Part shown: one piece after another, positions 35,822 to 43,407 of the stretch
Position numbering within the stretch: position 1 is the first letter of the stretch
How the letters are laid out: the number at the start of each line of letters is the position of its first letter
Program-made: the position numbers and the translations under genes
The notes under the pieces: generated by a model
Databases searched by the model: none
Seen by the model: the letters and a program-made list of their open reading frames with translations, nothing else
What the model was told of the DNA's origin: nothing
Source of the DNA: Desulfovibrio psychrotolerans
GTDB lineage: Bacteria > Desulfobacterota > Desulfovibrionia > Desulfovibrionales > Desulfovibrionaceae
Reading direction: 5' to 3'
DNA length: 64,000 nt
Assembly (NCBI RefSeq): GCF_013340305.1
Contig: NZ_BLVP01000001.1
Span: forward strand, 186,001-250,000

Positions 35822-36290
35822 CGGCAGCCTTCCTCGTCGATATGGGCTTTCTCGGGGTGTGGGGAACATGGCGATGACAGGACATGCACGATTCCTTGTT
35901 ATCCATGTTCACGGTCATGACAGTCGAGGTGTGACAACGAACGCAGTTTGCCTGAACCACTTCCAACGTGTTGCCCACGGGATGGATGAGGTCCGGCACG
36001 GTACCCAACGTATTCACGTAGATATCGCGCGTTCCCGCTGCGGCCTTGAAGGGTATCTTGGCCACAATGTTGTGAGGGGCATGGCAATCGTTGCACGAAA
36101 GCTTGGAATGCACCGATTGCGAGTGGGTGAGCACGGCTTCCGACATGGCATGGCATCCTCCACAGAACCCTGCCGTATCAGTGGTCACCATTGCCAGCCC
36201 GGCCCCCACTGTCAGGGCCACACCGGCAAGCCCCGCCAGAATGACGGCCTGCCACCTTCGGCCTGACTGGCCTTCCTTAAGTAATGACAT
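35814..36290 (-). CDS. nrfH: Nitrite reductase electron-donor subunit NrfH
   Basis: 158 aa NapC/NirT-family tetraheme quinol dehydrogenase. One N-terminal membrane helix (about 14-35) anchors a periplasmic domain with CGGCH (43-47), CNDCH (66-70), CVRCH (116-120) and CMSCH (135-139). It passes electrons from menaquinol to NrfA. GGAGGAG lies before the ATG at 36290; the 30 extra in-frame residues upstream are rejected. First gene of the nrfHA operon, downstream of a sigma-54-like promoter and a repeat array. Confidence 0.95.
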   Translation of the reverse strand: MSLLKEGQSGRRWQAVILAGLAGVALTVGAGLAMVTTDTAGFCGGCHAMSEAVLTHSQSVHSKLSCNDCHAPHNIVAKIPFKAAAGTRDIYVNTLGTVPDLIHPVGNTLEVVQANCVRCHTSTVMTVNMDNKESCMSCHRHVPHTPRKPISTRKAADV

Positions 36291-36401
36291 TACGCTCCTC
36301 CTGATTACGTCCCTACATACTTTACGGGCATGAATCCCGACCCCGCTGTACCGCGCCCAGATGCCTCCACCCAACGCCATAAGCGGGCTTGCTCCGGCTT
36401 A

Positions 36402-36417
36402 TCCAAGAAACATGCCA
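36402..36417 (-). promoter_or_regulatory. Candidate sigma-54 promoter of nrfHA
   Basis: On the minus strand the sequence TGGCATG-TTTC-TTGGA keeps the -24 TGGCAYG element and the exact GG-N10-GG spacing; only the -12 dinucleotide (GG in place of GC) departs from consensus. It lies about 110 bases before the nrfH ATG and about 90 bases from the palindrome array that would serve as enhancer. Confidence 0.6.
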
Positions 36418-36504
36418 CCTTAATTCTGTAGCACACACTACAAGCATAAACAATCCGGCATGATATCGTATTATAATTTCGCAGATGACAGAAAGGCCCT
36501 CTTG

Positions 36505-36563
36505 TGTCATGTTTTTATGACATATTGTCATATTTTTATGACAAGCGTCATGTTTATCAGACA
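36505..36563. promoter_or_regulatory. Phased palindromic operator array between nrfH and its kinase gene
   Basis: Two perfect palindromes TGTCAT-N6-ATGACA (36505-36522, 36526-36543) are followed by a degenerate third copy (36546-36563), with start-to-start spacing of 21 and 20 bp, about two DNA turns. The position, upstream of a sigma-54-like promoter and 40 bases before the kinase ATG, fits enhancer sites for the NtrC-type regulator encoded at 39274. Confidence 0.8.
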
Positions 36564-36602
36564 TGTTGCCGGGTTCATTGCCCATTCAAACCGGAGCAAC
36601 CA

Positions 36603-39272
36603 ATGGCACATCGCATTCCGCTTCTTCCGGGTCTGCTTCTTCTGCTGTGGAGCATGTTGCTGGCTGCACTCTTCACATGGAGCGCCATCAGCGAAAAAAA
36701 GCATGTAAACGACGTAGCCCTCAGGCAGGCGCGGGCTTTTTTCCAGCAAATTGTTTCCACCCGCGAATGGAACGCGGAGCATGGCGGGGTCTATGTCATG
36801 GTGGCAAACAACGTTATGCCCAACCCCTACCTCATCGATAAGGACAGGGACATAACCACCGTTTCCGGACAAACGCTCACCAAAATCAATCCCGCCTACA
36901 TGACCCGCCGTATTTCTGAAATCCTCTCAGACAGCACGGGCGTGAGCTTTCACATTACCAGCTTAAATCCCCTGCGCCCCAACAATGCACCGGACCTATG
37001 GGAAAAGAAGGCACTCCTCGGATTCGAAAATGGCGAGCCGGAACAGTTCCAGCTGGTGGACGAAGCGGAAAAGCAGGAATACTTCCGCTATATGGCCCCC
37101 CTTGTTGCCACAGAAAACTGCCTGCCCTGTCACAGCGAACTGAAAGGCAAAAGCGGCGGAATACGCGGGGGCATAAGCGTCACCATTGCCGCCGCTCCCC
37201 TCCTCAGGCTGGGACAGGACAACATTAACCGCATAGGCATGGGGTATCTGCTCATCGGCATCGTGGGCTTTTTCGGAATAGGCGCCTCCACCCTGCAGAT
37301 TTTGCGCAAGCGCGAACAGGCGGAGGCGGCAAACCGCATGAAGAGCATGTTTCTGGCAAACATGAGCCATGACATGCGCACCCCCCTCACCGGCATCATC
37401 GGCATGGCTGAACTGCTCAGAAAGGACGCGCGGAACGACCAGCACAAGGAGTATACCGCCCAGCTTCAGCTTTCGGCAGAGACGCTGCTGGATATTGTCA
37501 ATGACATCACGGACTTCTCCCGGCTGGAATCAGGCCGGATGGAGCTTGCCGCCAATACGTTTTCCCTGTCGCGACTGCTGGAAAGTGCCCTTGGCGTTGT
37601 GCAGTTTTCCTGTGACAGAAAGGGAATACGGCTCAGCGCCACCATCGACTCAGATGTGCCGGATGTGCTGCAGGGCGACGGTTTCCGCCTGCGGCAGATG
37701 CTGGGCAATCTGCTGGGCAACGCGGTCAAGTTCACAGATTCCGGCGAAATATCCGTACATGTGTCCCTCTGCCGGAACCCTCAGATTCAACACGCCCTTT
37801 CCGTGGAACCCCCTCAACGCAGCGATGAATGCATGCTCTCTTTCTCTGTGCGCGATACGGGGGTCGGCATCCAGCCATCCCAGCAGGCAGCCATTTTCGA
37901 AAGCTTCACGCAGGGCAGCGAGGCTCTGTCCAGAGGGCAGGCAGGCACCGGTCTCGGCCTTGCCATCACCCGCCAACTGGTCGAGATGATGGGCGGCACC
38001 ATTCATGTGCAGAGCCAGCCCGGAACCGGCAGCACCTTCACCTTCACCGCGCGTTTCGACCTGCCTCAGGATCTGCGTGTTGCCGCCCGCGCCATAGCGG
38101 CAGCCAGAGCCACTCCCGCCCCCGCATCCGGAACCGATGCAACACCGCATTTGCTGCTCCGCCCCCTCCGCATTCTTGCGGCAGACGACAACCCGCTCAA
38201 CCGCACCTATCTCAAAGAAGTGCTCTCCGGCATGGGGCACAGCGTGGAACTGGCCGAAAATGGCAAAGAGGCTCTTGCCCTGCTGCGCGACAGCCAGTTC
38301 GATGTGGTCCTCATGGACGTGCAGATGCCTGTCATGGATGGTCTGGAAGCCACAGGGCGCATCCGCTCCGGCAAGGAGACCGGCATTCCGGCCGATATCC
38401 CCGTGGTGGCTGTCACAGCCTTCAGCGTGGACGGTGACAGGGAACGGTTCCTCAACGCGGGCATGAACGCCTACATCAGCAAACCCATGACTGGTGATGC
38501 CCTTAAAGCGATTCTTACCGATCTCTTCGGCAGGCCCGGAGAAGCTACGCCCAAGGCACTGCAAAACTGCGGCGAAACCATCGGCAGCGCTCCCTCACGA
38601 AAGACCGCCCGGAAAATGCCGCATGACAACGTGCCGGAATCTGCGCATACGGAACAACAATCCCCCGGACCGATGGAACCCGCTGCAATGCCAAATGAAC
38701 CCAATAAGCACGAACCATCCAATGATGACCCGGATACCGCGAAAGCGGCAAAGGTCATGCCCCCGAAGAGCGAAAGCCTCCGGGCTTCTATGGCATCCGC
38801 AGACACAGTCGCGGACAAACCCGCCAGCCCGTCCGCTCCGGCACTGCAGAACAAATCTTTTTCTTCCATGTTCAATGCGCAGAGCGCCCTTGCTGCCATG
38901 GGCGGAAACTCCAACCTGCTCCTGCGGCTCTGCCGTGCCTTTATGGAAGAGGTTCCCGCACGCTGCACGGAACTCGCTTCTGCCGTCGAAGCCCGGGACT
39001 GGCGGCAGGCAGCCCGATTGGCGCACGCGGTAAAAAACTCTGCTGCCATGCTCGCAGCTCAGCCCCTGCACGATGCCGCCAAGCGTTTGGAAATACTGTG
39101 CGTAACGCACCCGGACGCCGCTTCAAACGCAAAAAACGCTGCCTTTCCCCTGCCTCCATCGGCGGTGCCTGTAACAGCGCGCAACATAGACCTGCAACTT
39201 AAAGTGATTCTTGAACTGTTACCCCCCACCATCGCACAACTCTCTGCTCACGCTGACGCTATTCAGGACTAA
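36603..39272 (+). CDS. Hybrid histidine kinase with periplasmic heme-c sensor domain
   Basis: 889 aa. Helix 1 (about 6-26) and helix 2 (about 205-225) enclose a periplasmic domain of the DUF3365/Tll0287-like type with a c-type heme motif CLPCH (173-177). A HisKA domain follows with H256 (MSHDMRTPL), then HATPase_c (NLLGNAVKF, GTGLGLA), a receiver with D572 (LMDVQMPVMDG), a long low-complexity linker (about 640-750) and an HPt domain with H808 (AHAVKNSA). This is a complete phosphorelay. GGAGCAACCA precedes the chosen ATG; a longer frame would read through the operator array. One base separates it from the regulator gene. Likely signal: nitrite, NO or redox state through heme (inference). Confidence 0.9.
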   Translation: MAHRIPLLPGLLLLLWSMLLAALFTWSAISEKKHVNDVALRQARAFFQQIVSTREWNAEHGGVYVMVANNVMPNPYLIDKDRDITTVSGQTLTKINPAYMTRRISEILSDSTGVSFHITSLNPLRPNNAPDLWEKKALLGFENGEPEQFQLVDEAEKQEYFRYMAPLVATENCLPCHSELKGKSGGIRGGISVTIAAAPLLRLGQDNINRIGMGYLLIGIVGFFGIGASTLQILRKREQAEAANRMKSMFLANMSHDMRTPLTGIIGMAELLRKDARNDQHKEYTAQLQLSAETLLDIVNDITDFSRLESGRMELAANTFSLSRLLESALGVVQFSCDRKGIRLSATIDSDVPDVLQGDGFRLRQMLGNLLGNAVKFTDSGEISVHVSLCRNPQIQHALSVEPPQRSDECMLSFSVRDTGVGIQPSQQAAIFESFTQGSEALSRGQAGTGLGLAITRQLVEMMGGTIHVQSQPGTGSTFTFTARFDLPQDLRVAARAIAAARATPAPASGTDATPHLLLRPLRILAADDNPLNRTYLKEVLSGMGHSVELAENGKEALALLRDSQFDVVLMDVQMPVMDGLEATGRIRSGKETGIPADIPVVAVTAFSVDGDRERFLNAGMNAYISKPMTGDALKAILTDLFGRPGEATPKALQNCGETIGSAPSRKTARKMPHDNVPESAHTEQQSPGPMEPAAMPNEPNKHEPSNDDPDTAKAAKVMPPKSESLRASMASADTVADKPASPSAPALQNKSFSSMFNAQSALAAMGGNSNLLLRLCRAFMEEVPARCTELASAVEARDWRQAARLAHAVKNSAAMLAAQPLHDAAKRLEILCVTHPDAASNAKNAAFPLPPSAVPVTARNIDLQLKVILELLPPTIAQLSAHADAIQD

Positions 39273-39273
39273 C

Positions 39274-40791
39274 ATGGCAAATATACTGATCATTGATGAC
39301 GAACTCATGGTTCGCACACTCCTTGCGGAAGTGGTCACGTCGCAGGGCCACACGGCTGCCTCGTTTTCCGATCTTTCCGGCGGGCTTGCACACGCCCGTG
39401 CACACGCCTGCGACCTCATCTATCTGGATGTGCTCCTCCCGGACGGAAACGGGCTGGAAGCCCTGCCCGAACTCAAAAAACTGCCCTCTGCCCCGGAAGT
39501 CATCGTCATCACCAGCCATGGCGACCCGGACGGTGCCGAGCAGGCCGTACGACACGGCGTATGGGAATACCTGCATAAGCCGTTCACGGTAGACCGCATA
39601 TCGCTTTCCCTTGAACGCGCCCTCTCCTTCCGCCACAGAAAAATCCACACCCCCGGCGGCATATCCCTGCACAGGCCAGACATCATCGGCAACAGCTCTG
39701 CTTTGCTCTCTGCCCTGAACCTTGCTGCAGAAGCTTCATCCACCAACGTAAATGTCCTGCTGCAGGGAGAAACAGGCACCGGCAAAGAACTGTTCGCCAA
39801 GGTAATTCACCAGAACAGCGTCCGCTCCCACAAGCCGTTCGTCACGCTGGATTGTGCCTCCTGCACAGATTCCCTTATAGAAAGCCAACTCTTCGGCCAT
39901 GTGCGCGGTGCCTTCACCGGTGCAGACAGACACCGCGACGGCTTGCTCAAACTGGCCCACGGGGGCACCCTTTTTCTCGATGAAATAGGCGATCTACCCC
40001 TGCACATTCAGGGCAACTTTCTCCGCGCGCTGGAAACAAGACGCTTCCGCCCCGTGGGCGCTACGCACGAAGCCGAAAGCGATTTCCGGCTCATTGCCGC
40101 CACCAACAAAGACCTGCATGAAATGGTGCGGCTGGATATGTTCCGCGCCGACCTGCTGTACAGGCTGCGCGGCCTTACCATCACATTGCCGCCGCTGCGC
40201 AGACGTCAGGAAGACCTCCCCCTGCTCATCAATCACTACCTTGACCGGCACTGCCGCACCTACGGGGTGTGTACCAAGCAGGTTTCCGGCGACTTCATGG
40301 AAGCCGTCACCGTATACGACTGGCCGGGAAACATCCGGGAACTCGTGCACGCCCTGGAACGCGCCTGTACTGCCTCGCAGGGAGACCCCACCCTCTTTGC
40401 CCGGCAACTGCCCACGGAAATACGGGTTCAGGTGGCGCGCACCCTCGCCCGGCGTGAAGGCGAGCATGGCCTTATGCCCGCTGCTTCCTCAGTCAGCACG
40501 GCCCACCCACACGCAGAAGAACGGATAGCGCATCCTGCATCCATTGAACCGCATGTCCAATCCCTTCCGCATACACCCCACGCAATGTTCGGTCTTCCCG
40601 CTGCCTATGCCTCCGTTACCACTGCCGCCACTCCGCCCACCCTCAAGGAGTTCAGGCACGAAGCCGAACTCCGTTACCTACAGGACGTGCTCCGCCTCAC
40701 AGCGGGCAATATCCGCAAAGCCGTGGAGATCACGGGCCTTTCCAGAGGCCACCTGTACGGACTTATGAAAAAGCACGGAATATCGGCATAG
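39274..40791 (+). CDS. NtrC-type sigma-54-dependent response regulator (NrfR-like)
   Basis: 505 aa. Receiver domain with D52 (IYLDVLLPDG), AAA+ domain with Walker A GETGTGKE near 165-172, the sigma-54 contact loop GAFTGAD, Walker B GTLFLDEIGDL, and a C-terminal Fis-type helix-turn-helix (about 480-503). A Pro/Ala/His-rich linker (about 400-465) precedes the last domain. It is the partner of the upstream kinase and the natural ligand of the TGTCAT palindromes. From memory, D. vulgaris has a regulator beside nrfHA named NrfR that controls nrfHA; this gene is its likely counterpart. Confidence 0.92.
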   Translation: MANILIIDDELMVRTLLAEVVTSQGHTAASFSDLSGGLAHARAHACDLIYLDVLLPDGNGLEALPELKKLPSAPEVIVITSHGDPDGAEQAVRHGVWEYLHKPFTVDRISLSLERALSFRHRKIHTPGGISLHRPDIIGNSSALLSALNLAAEASSTNVNVLLQGETGTGKELFAKVIHQNSVRSHKPFVTLDCASCTDSLIESQLFGHVRGAFTGADRHRDGLLKLAHGGTLFLDEIGDLPLHIQGNFLRALETRRFRPVGATHEAESDFRLIAATNKDLHEMVRLDMFRADLLYRLRGLTITLPPLRRRQEDLPLLINHYLDRHCRTYGVCTKQVSGDFMEAVTVYDWPGNIRELVHALERACTASQGDPTLFARQLPTEIRVQVARTLARREGEHGLMPAASSVSTAHPHAEERIAHPASIEPHVQSLPHTPHAMFGLPAAYASVTTAATPPTLKEFRHEAELRYLQDVLRLTAGNIRKAVEITGLSRGHLYGLMKKHGISA

Positions 40792-40798
40792 TGCAAAC

Positions 40799-40833
40799 AA
40801 AAAACGTCGCCACCCGTAACAGGTGGCGACGTT
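40799..40833 (-). terminator. Terminator of the 127-aa protein gene
   Basis: Perfect 12-bp stem AACGTCGCCACC/GGTGGCGACGTT with a 7-base loop; on the minus strand it is followed by TTTTTT. It lies between two convergent genes and has no T-run for the plus direction. Confidence 0.8.
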
Positions 40834-40874
40834 AAAACACATTGGGCCAACTTTGGCTGCGTCCCTGAAAAATC

Positions 40875-41258
40875 CTACTGAAAACGTATGAAGAGCGGAA
40901 TGGTGTGCACCTCGCGTGATGACTCGCGGGTGGAACCCAACTGCCATTGAACCTTTTCCGGGTCCCTGCCCATCTCCGCCACCACAGATTCCACAAAACC
41001 CTTCACGTTAATGATGGGATGGCGGGTAAACACCTGCGGCAGTCCGTACGTAAGGTTGCAGGCAAGGCATTTGCCGGGGCGCTGCGTCAGAACAAAGGAA
41101 AACTGGGCCTCCCGGCCATCTGCCTTCACAAAGTCCACAGAAATATCATAGGAGCCGTCTTCAGAGCCTCCGAAAAGCGCATCAAAGAATGCGTCGGTCC
41201 GCTCCCGGGGAAAAAGCGCGTCCAGCTTTTCCCTAGTAAAAATGCCGGAATACTCCAT
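40875..41258 (-). CDS. Small soluble protein of unknown function
   Basis: 127 aa. No signal peptide or membrane helix. Starts MEYSGIFTREKLDALFP and contains one CLAC pair near residue 67 and a basic C-terminal strand. It looks like a compact alpha/beta protein; no family recognised. GGAGG lies just before the ATG at 41258; the long in-frame extension upstream is Cys-rich and unlikely to be coding. It converges with the NrfR-like gene. Confidence 0.75.
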   Translation of the reverse strand: MEYSGIFTREKLDALFPRERTDAFFDALFGGSEDGSYDISVDFVKADGREAQFSFVLTQRPGKCLACNLTYGLPQVFTRHPIINVKGFVESVVAEMGRDPEKVQWQLGSTRESSREVHTIPLFIRFQ

Positions 41259-41492
41259 GGTGCCTCCCTCCTGCATTCTGAGCTGGCGTAGCCAACCCGT
41301 TGTCATTGCACACATTCCCACCTTGCAGCAGGCGTGGCGAAAATTCTGGCTAGCATGGCCCGCCAAGGACCGCAAGAAAAAAGAAGAGCCGGTACTCACT
41401 GGCCGGAATCTTCCGCCGCAAGAACAGAGGAGGCAAGGAAACTGCACAGATGGGAAAACGCATGGCAACGCAGACCAATACAACGCCCGCCA

Positions 41493-42482
41493 TCACCGCC
41501 CGCTGCACCGGGCCGACGCAGACAGCTTCAGCAGCCTGTCTGCTATGTCCGCCTCAAGAACCACCGGGGCACGCGGAACATCTTCCAGCCGGAAGGAATG
41601 TATGAACATTTCCGGCCTTGCCGGGGCACACTCCGTCTGCAGGCCCGCCCGGCAGGCCAGATACCCGATAATGGCCTCGGGCAACACGCCGGATTCACGC
41701 ATACGAAACACCTCGAAATGCCTGTGCCGTTTGGCCAGACGCGCCCCCTCATGGTCATGCACCAGCGGCACATGGGCATATGTGGGCGGCTGCACCCCGA
41801 GCAGCCTGTGCAGCACAATCTGCCTTGGCGTGCAGTGCAGTATGTCGTCCCCGCGCACCACCTGCGTGATACGCTGGTCCGCATCATCCACTGCCACGGC
41901 AAGCTGATAGGCAAACACCCCGTCAGAACGCCGCACGGCAAAGTCACCGCCACAGGCTTCCCATGTCATGCTTTGCCGCCCGTGGAACAGGTCGTCAAAA
42001 ACAATCTCGCCTTCCGGCCAGTGCAGGCGCAGCGCGGCCCTGCGGCCCTGCGCAACCATAGCTTCCCGCTGCACCCCGGTCATATGCAGGCACAGTCCGG
42101 GATACGCCGGCCCGCAGTCTTCCGCGTGCGGGGCGGAAGCAAGCGCCCGCAACTCCTTGCGGGTGCAGAAACAGGGGTACACATGCCCCTCCCGCTGCCA
42201 CGCCTCCAGCACGGCGGCGTAACGGTCATACCGCTCACACTGCACGTACGGACCATACGGCCCACCCACATCCGGCCCTTCATCCCAATCCAGCCCCAGC
42301 CATGCAAGATCGCGCATAATGCCGTCCGCGTATTCTGGCCGGGAGCGGTCGGGGTCTATGTCCTCCATGCGCAGAACCAGCGTGCCCCCGCGGCTGCGCA
42401 CGGCAAGCCAGCAGAGCAGAAAGGACCAGATATTGCCCAAATGCATGTACCCGGTGGGTGAAGGTGCAAGGCGACCGCGCAC
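41493..42482 (-). CDS. gluQ: Glutamyl-Q tRNA(Asp) synthetase
   Basis: About 329 aa. A shortened glutamyl-tRNA synthetase catalytic core without the anticodon-binding domain: class I HIGH-type region RLAPSPTGYMHLGN at the start, RMEDIDPDRSRPE, and a zinc site built from CFC plus Y-x3-C (YPCFCTRK, then YPGLC), all typical of GluQ-RS. It attaches Glu to queuosine in tRNA-Asp. A GTG at 42482 lies four residues before the conserved start; an ATG at 42626 would add 48 residues without family character. The KMSKS-equivalent reads GARLAKRH. The start is uncertain. Confidence 0.85.
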   Translation of the reverse strand: MRGRLAPSPTGYMHLGNIWSFLLCWLAVRSRGGTLVLRMEDIDPDRSRPEYADGIMRDLAWLGLDWDEGPDVGGPYGPYVQCERYDRYAAVLEAWQREGHVYPCFCTRKELRALASAPHAEDCGPAYPGLCLHMTGVQREAMVAQGRRAALRLHWPEGEIVFDDLFHGRQSMTWEACGGDFAVRRSDGVFAYQLAVAVDDADQRITQVVRGDDILHCTPRQIVLHRLLGVQPPTYAHVPLVHDHEGARLAKRHRHFEVFRMRESGVLPEAIIGYLACRAGLQTECAPARPEMFIHSFRLEDVPRAPVVLEADIADRLLKLSASARCSGR

Positions 42483-42669
42483 CGGCCTGCATACCGTCGC
42501 CTGCCCGGCCCCATGAGCAGGTCCGACTTCAGAACGCCCGGTCCGGAAGACACAGCCCTCCTCCGCAACCGGGGCTTCTGCGTGCGCCGTATCAGCCTGT
42601 ACATTGTGGAAACATCGCTTCTGCATGGCAACTCTGGAACCACGCCCGGCATGAAAAGTCAACCGGCCC

Positions 42670-42714
42670 ACGTGATCAGCCCACGTGATCGTCTCACGTG
42701 ACCGCCCCACGCAA
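42670..42714. repeat. 13-bp-period CACGTG repeat upstream of gluQ
   Basis: The palindromic hexamer CACGTG occurs at 42670, 42683 and 42696, exactly 13 bp apart, with a degenerate fourth unit (CACGCA) at 42709. Units share the context CCCACGTGATC. The block lies between gluQ (minus) and tRNA-Arg (plus), in a region with no gene. Confidence 0.75.
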
Positions 42715-42882
42715 TTGGCCCGCTGCAACCGCCCATGGCAACCTAAGCGCTGTAACCGGCGGTTCACACACGCCTGCATCCGCCCTTTCACGCCTTGACA
42801 CCACCTGCATATTCACCTACAAATCCAGACCTCTCGGCATGGCGGCAAGCGGCGTTCTCCGCCCCGCTCAAGCCCGGTCAAC

Positions 42883-42959
42883 GCGCCCGTAGCTCAGTTG
42901 GATAGAGCGACGACCTCCTAAGTCGTAGGCCACAGGTTCGATTCCTGTCGGGCGCACCA
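42883..42959 (+). tRNA. tRNA-Arg (anticodon CCU)
   Basis: 77 nt with encoded CCA. The acceptor pairs GCGCCCG with CGGGCGC; D-arm AGCTCAGTTGG; anticodon stem ACGAC/GTCGT with loop CTCCTAA, anticodon CCU; T-arm ACAGGTTCGATTCCTGT. It decodes AGG. It is followed at once by its own terminator. Confidence 0.97.
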
Positions 42960-42968
42960 CGCACACCA

Positions 42969-43008
42969 AGGCTGTCCGCATCATTGCGGGCAGCCTCTCT
43001 TATTTTTT
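42969..43008 (+). terminator. Terminator of tRNA-Arg
   Basis: 11-bp stem AGGCTGTCCGC/GCGGGCAGCCT with one G-U pair, followed by TCTCTTATTTTTT, starting ten bases after the tRNA. Confidence 0.85.
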
Positions 43009-43407
43009 ACCTCCCCGGTACACTTTTTTATTCCCGCATTCGAACATCCGTTATTTACAGCATGATACATTTTCTACAACAGCAGTAGAAAACACCAACA
43101 GCATGTGAACAATTCCATACAAACACGGTTCTGTTTTTGCGGAACCATGCTGGTATAAAAATGTCACAAAAACTCAAAACCAATAACACGACGAAATCAT
43201 GGCAATTAATAACATACCCATACGGTAATAAAATTTTTGAACCACAATGGTGCACTACTATTTTAAAAAAAGACTTTTCGCTGCAGTTGCATGTGCTATC
43301 TATACTTCAAAGATAGGTTTCACTGCTTTCTGCTATCATGCTGTCATGCAATGAAACCCTGCGCAGGTGATGTGATTAATGTGAACAGGTGTAACAAGGA
43401 GGCGTGC
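43009..43407. other. AT-rich region between tRNA-Arg and the tmc operon
   Basis: About 400 bases, much richer in A and T than the surrounding genes, without a credible gene. It contains an 8-bp inverted repeat TTTTCTAC/GTAGAAAA (43070-43092) and a GGTTC/GAACC hairpin around 43127-43146. It must carry the tmc promoter; a TATACT at 43301-43306 is a possible -10 but has no good -35. Confidence 0.55.

Noticed and set aside
42482-42626. Longer GluQ-RS starting at ATG 42626
   Set aside because: The extra 48 residues resemble no synthetase sequence and lack a good ribosome site; kept only as an alternative in the gene entry.
43278-43306. Sigma-70 promoter for tmcD with -10 TATACT
   Set aside because: No acceptable -35 at 16-18 bases; not strong enough to list as a promoter.
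42883-43407. Integrated element at tRNA-Arg
   Set aside because: I found no copy of the tRNA 3' end downstream and no integrase; only the AT-rich stretch remains as weak evidence.
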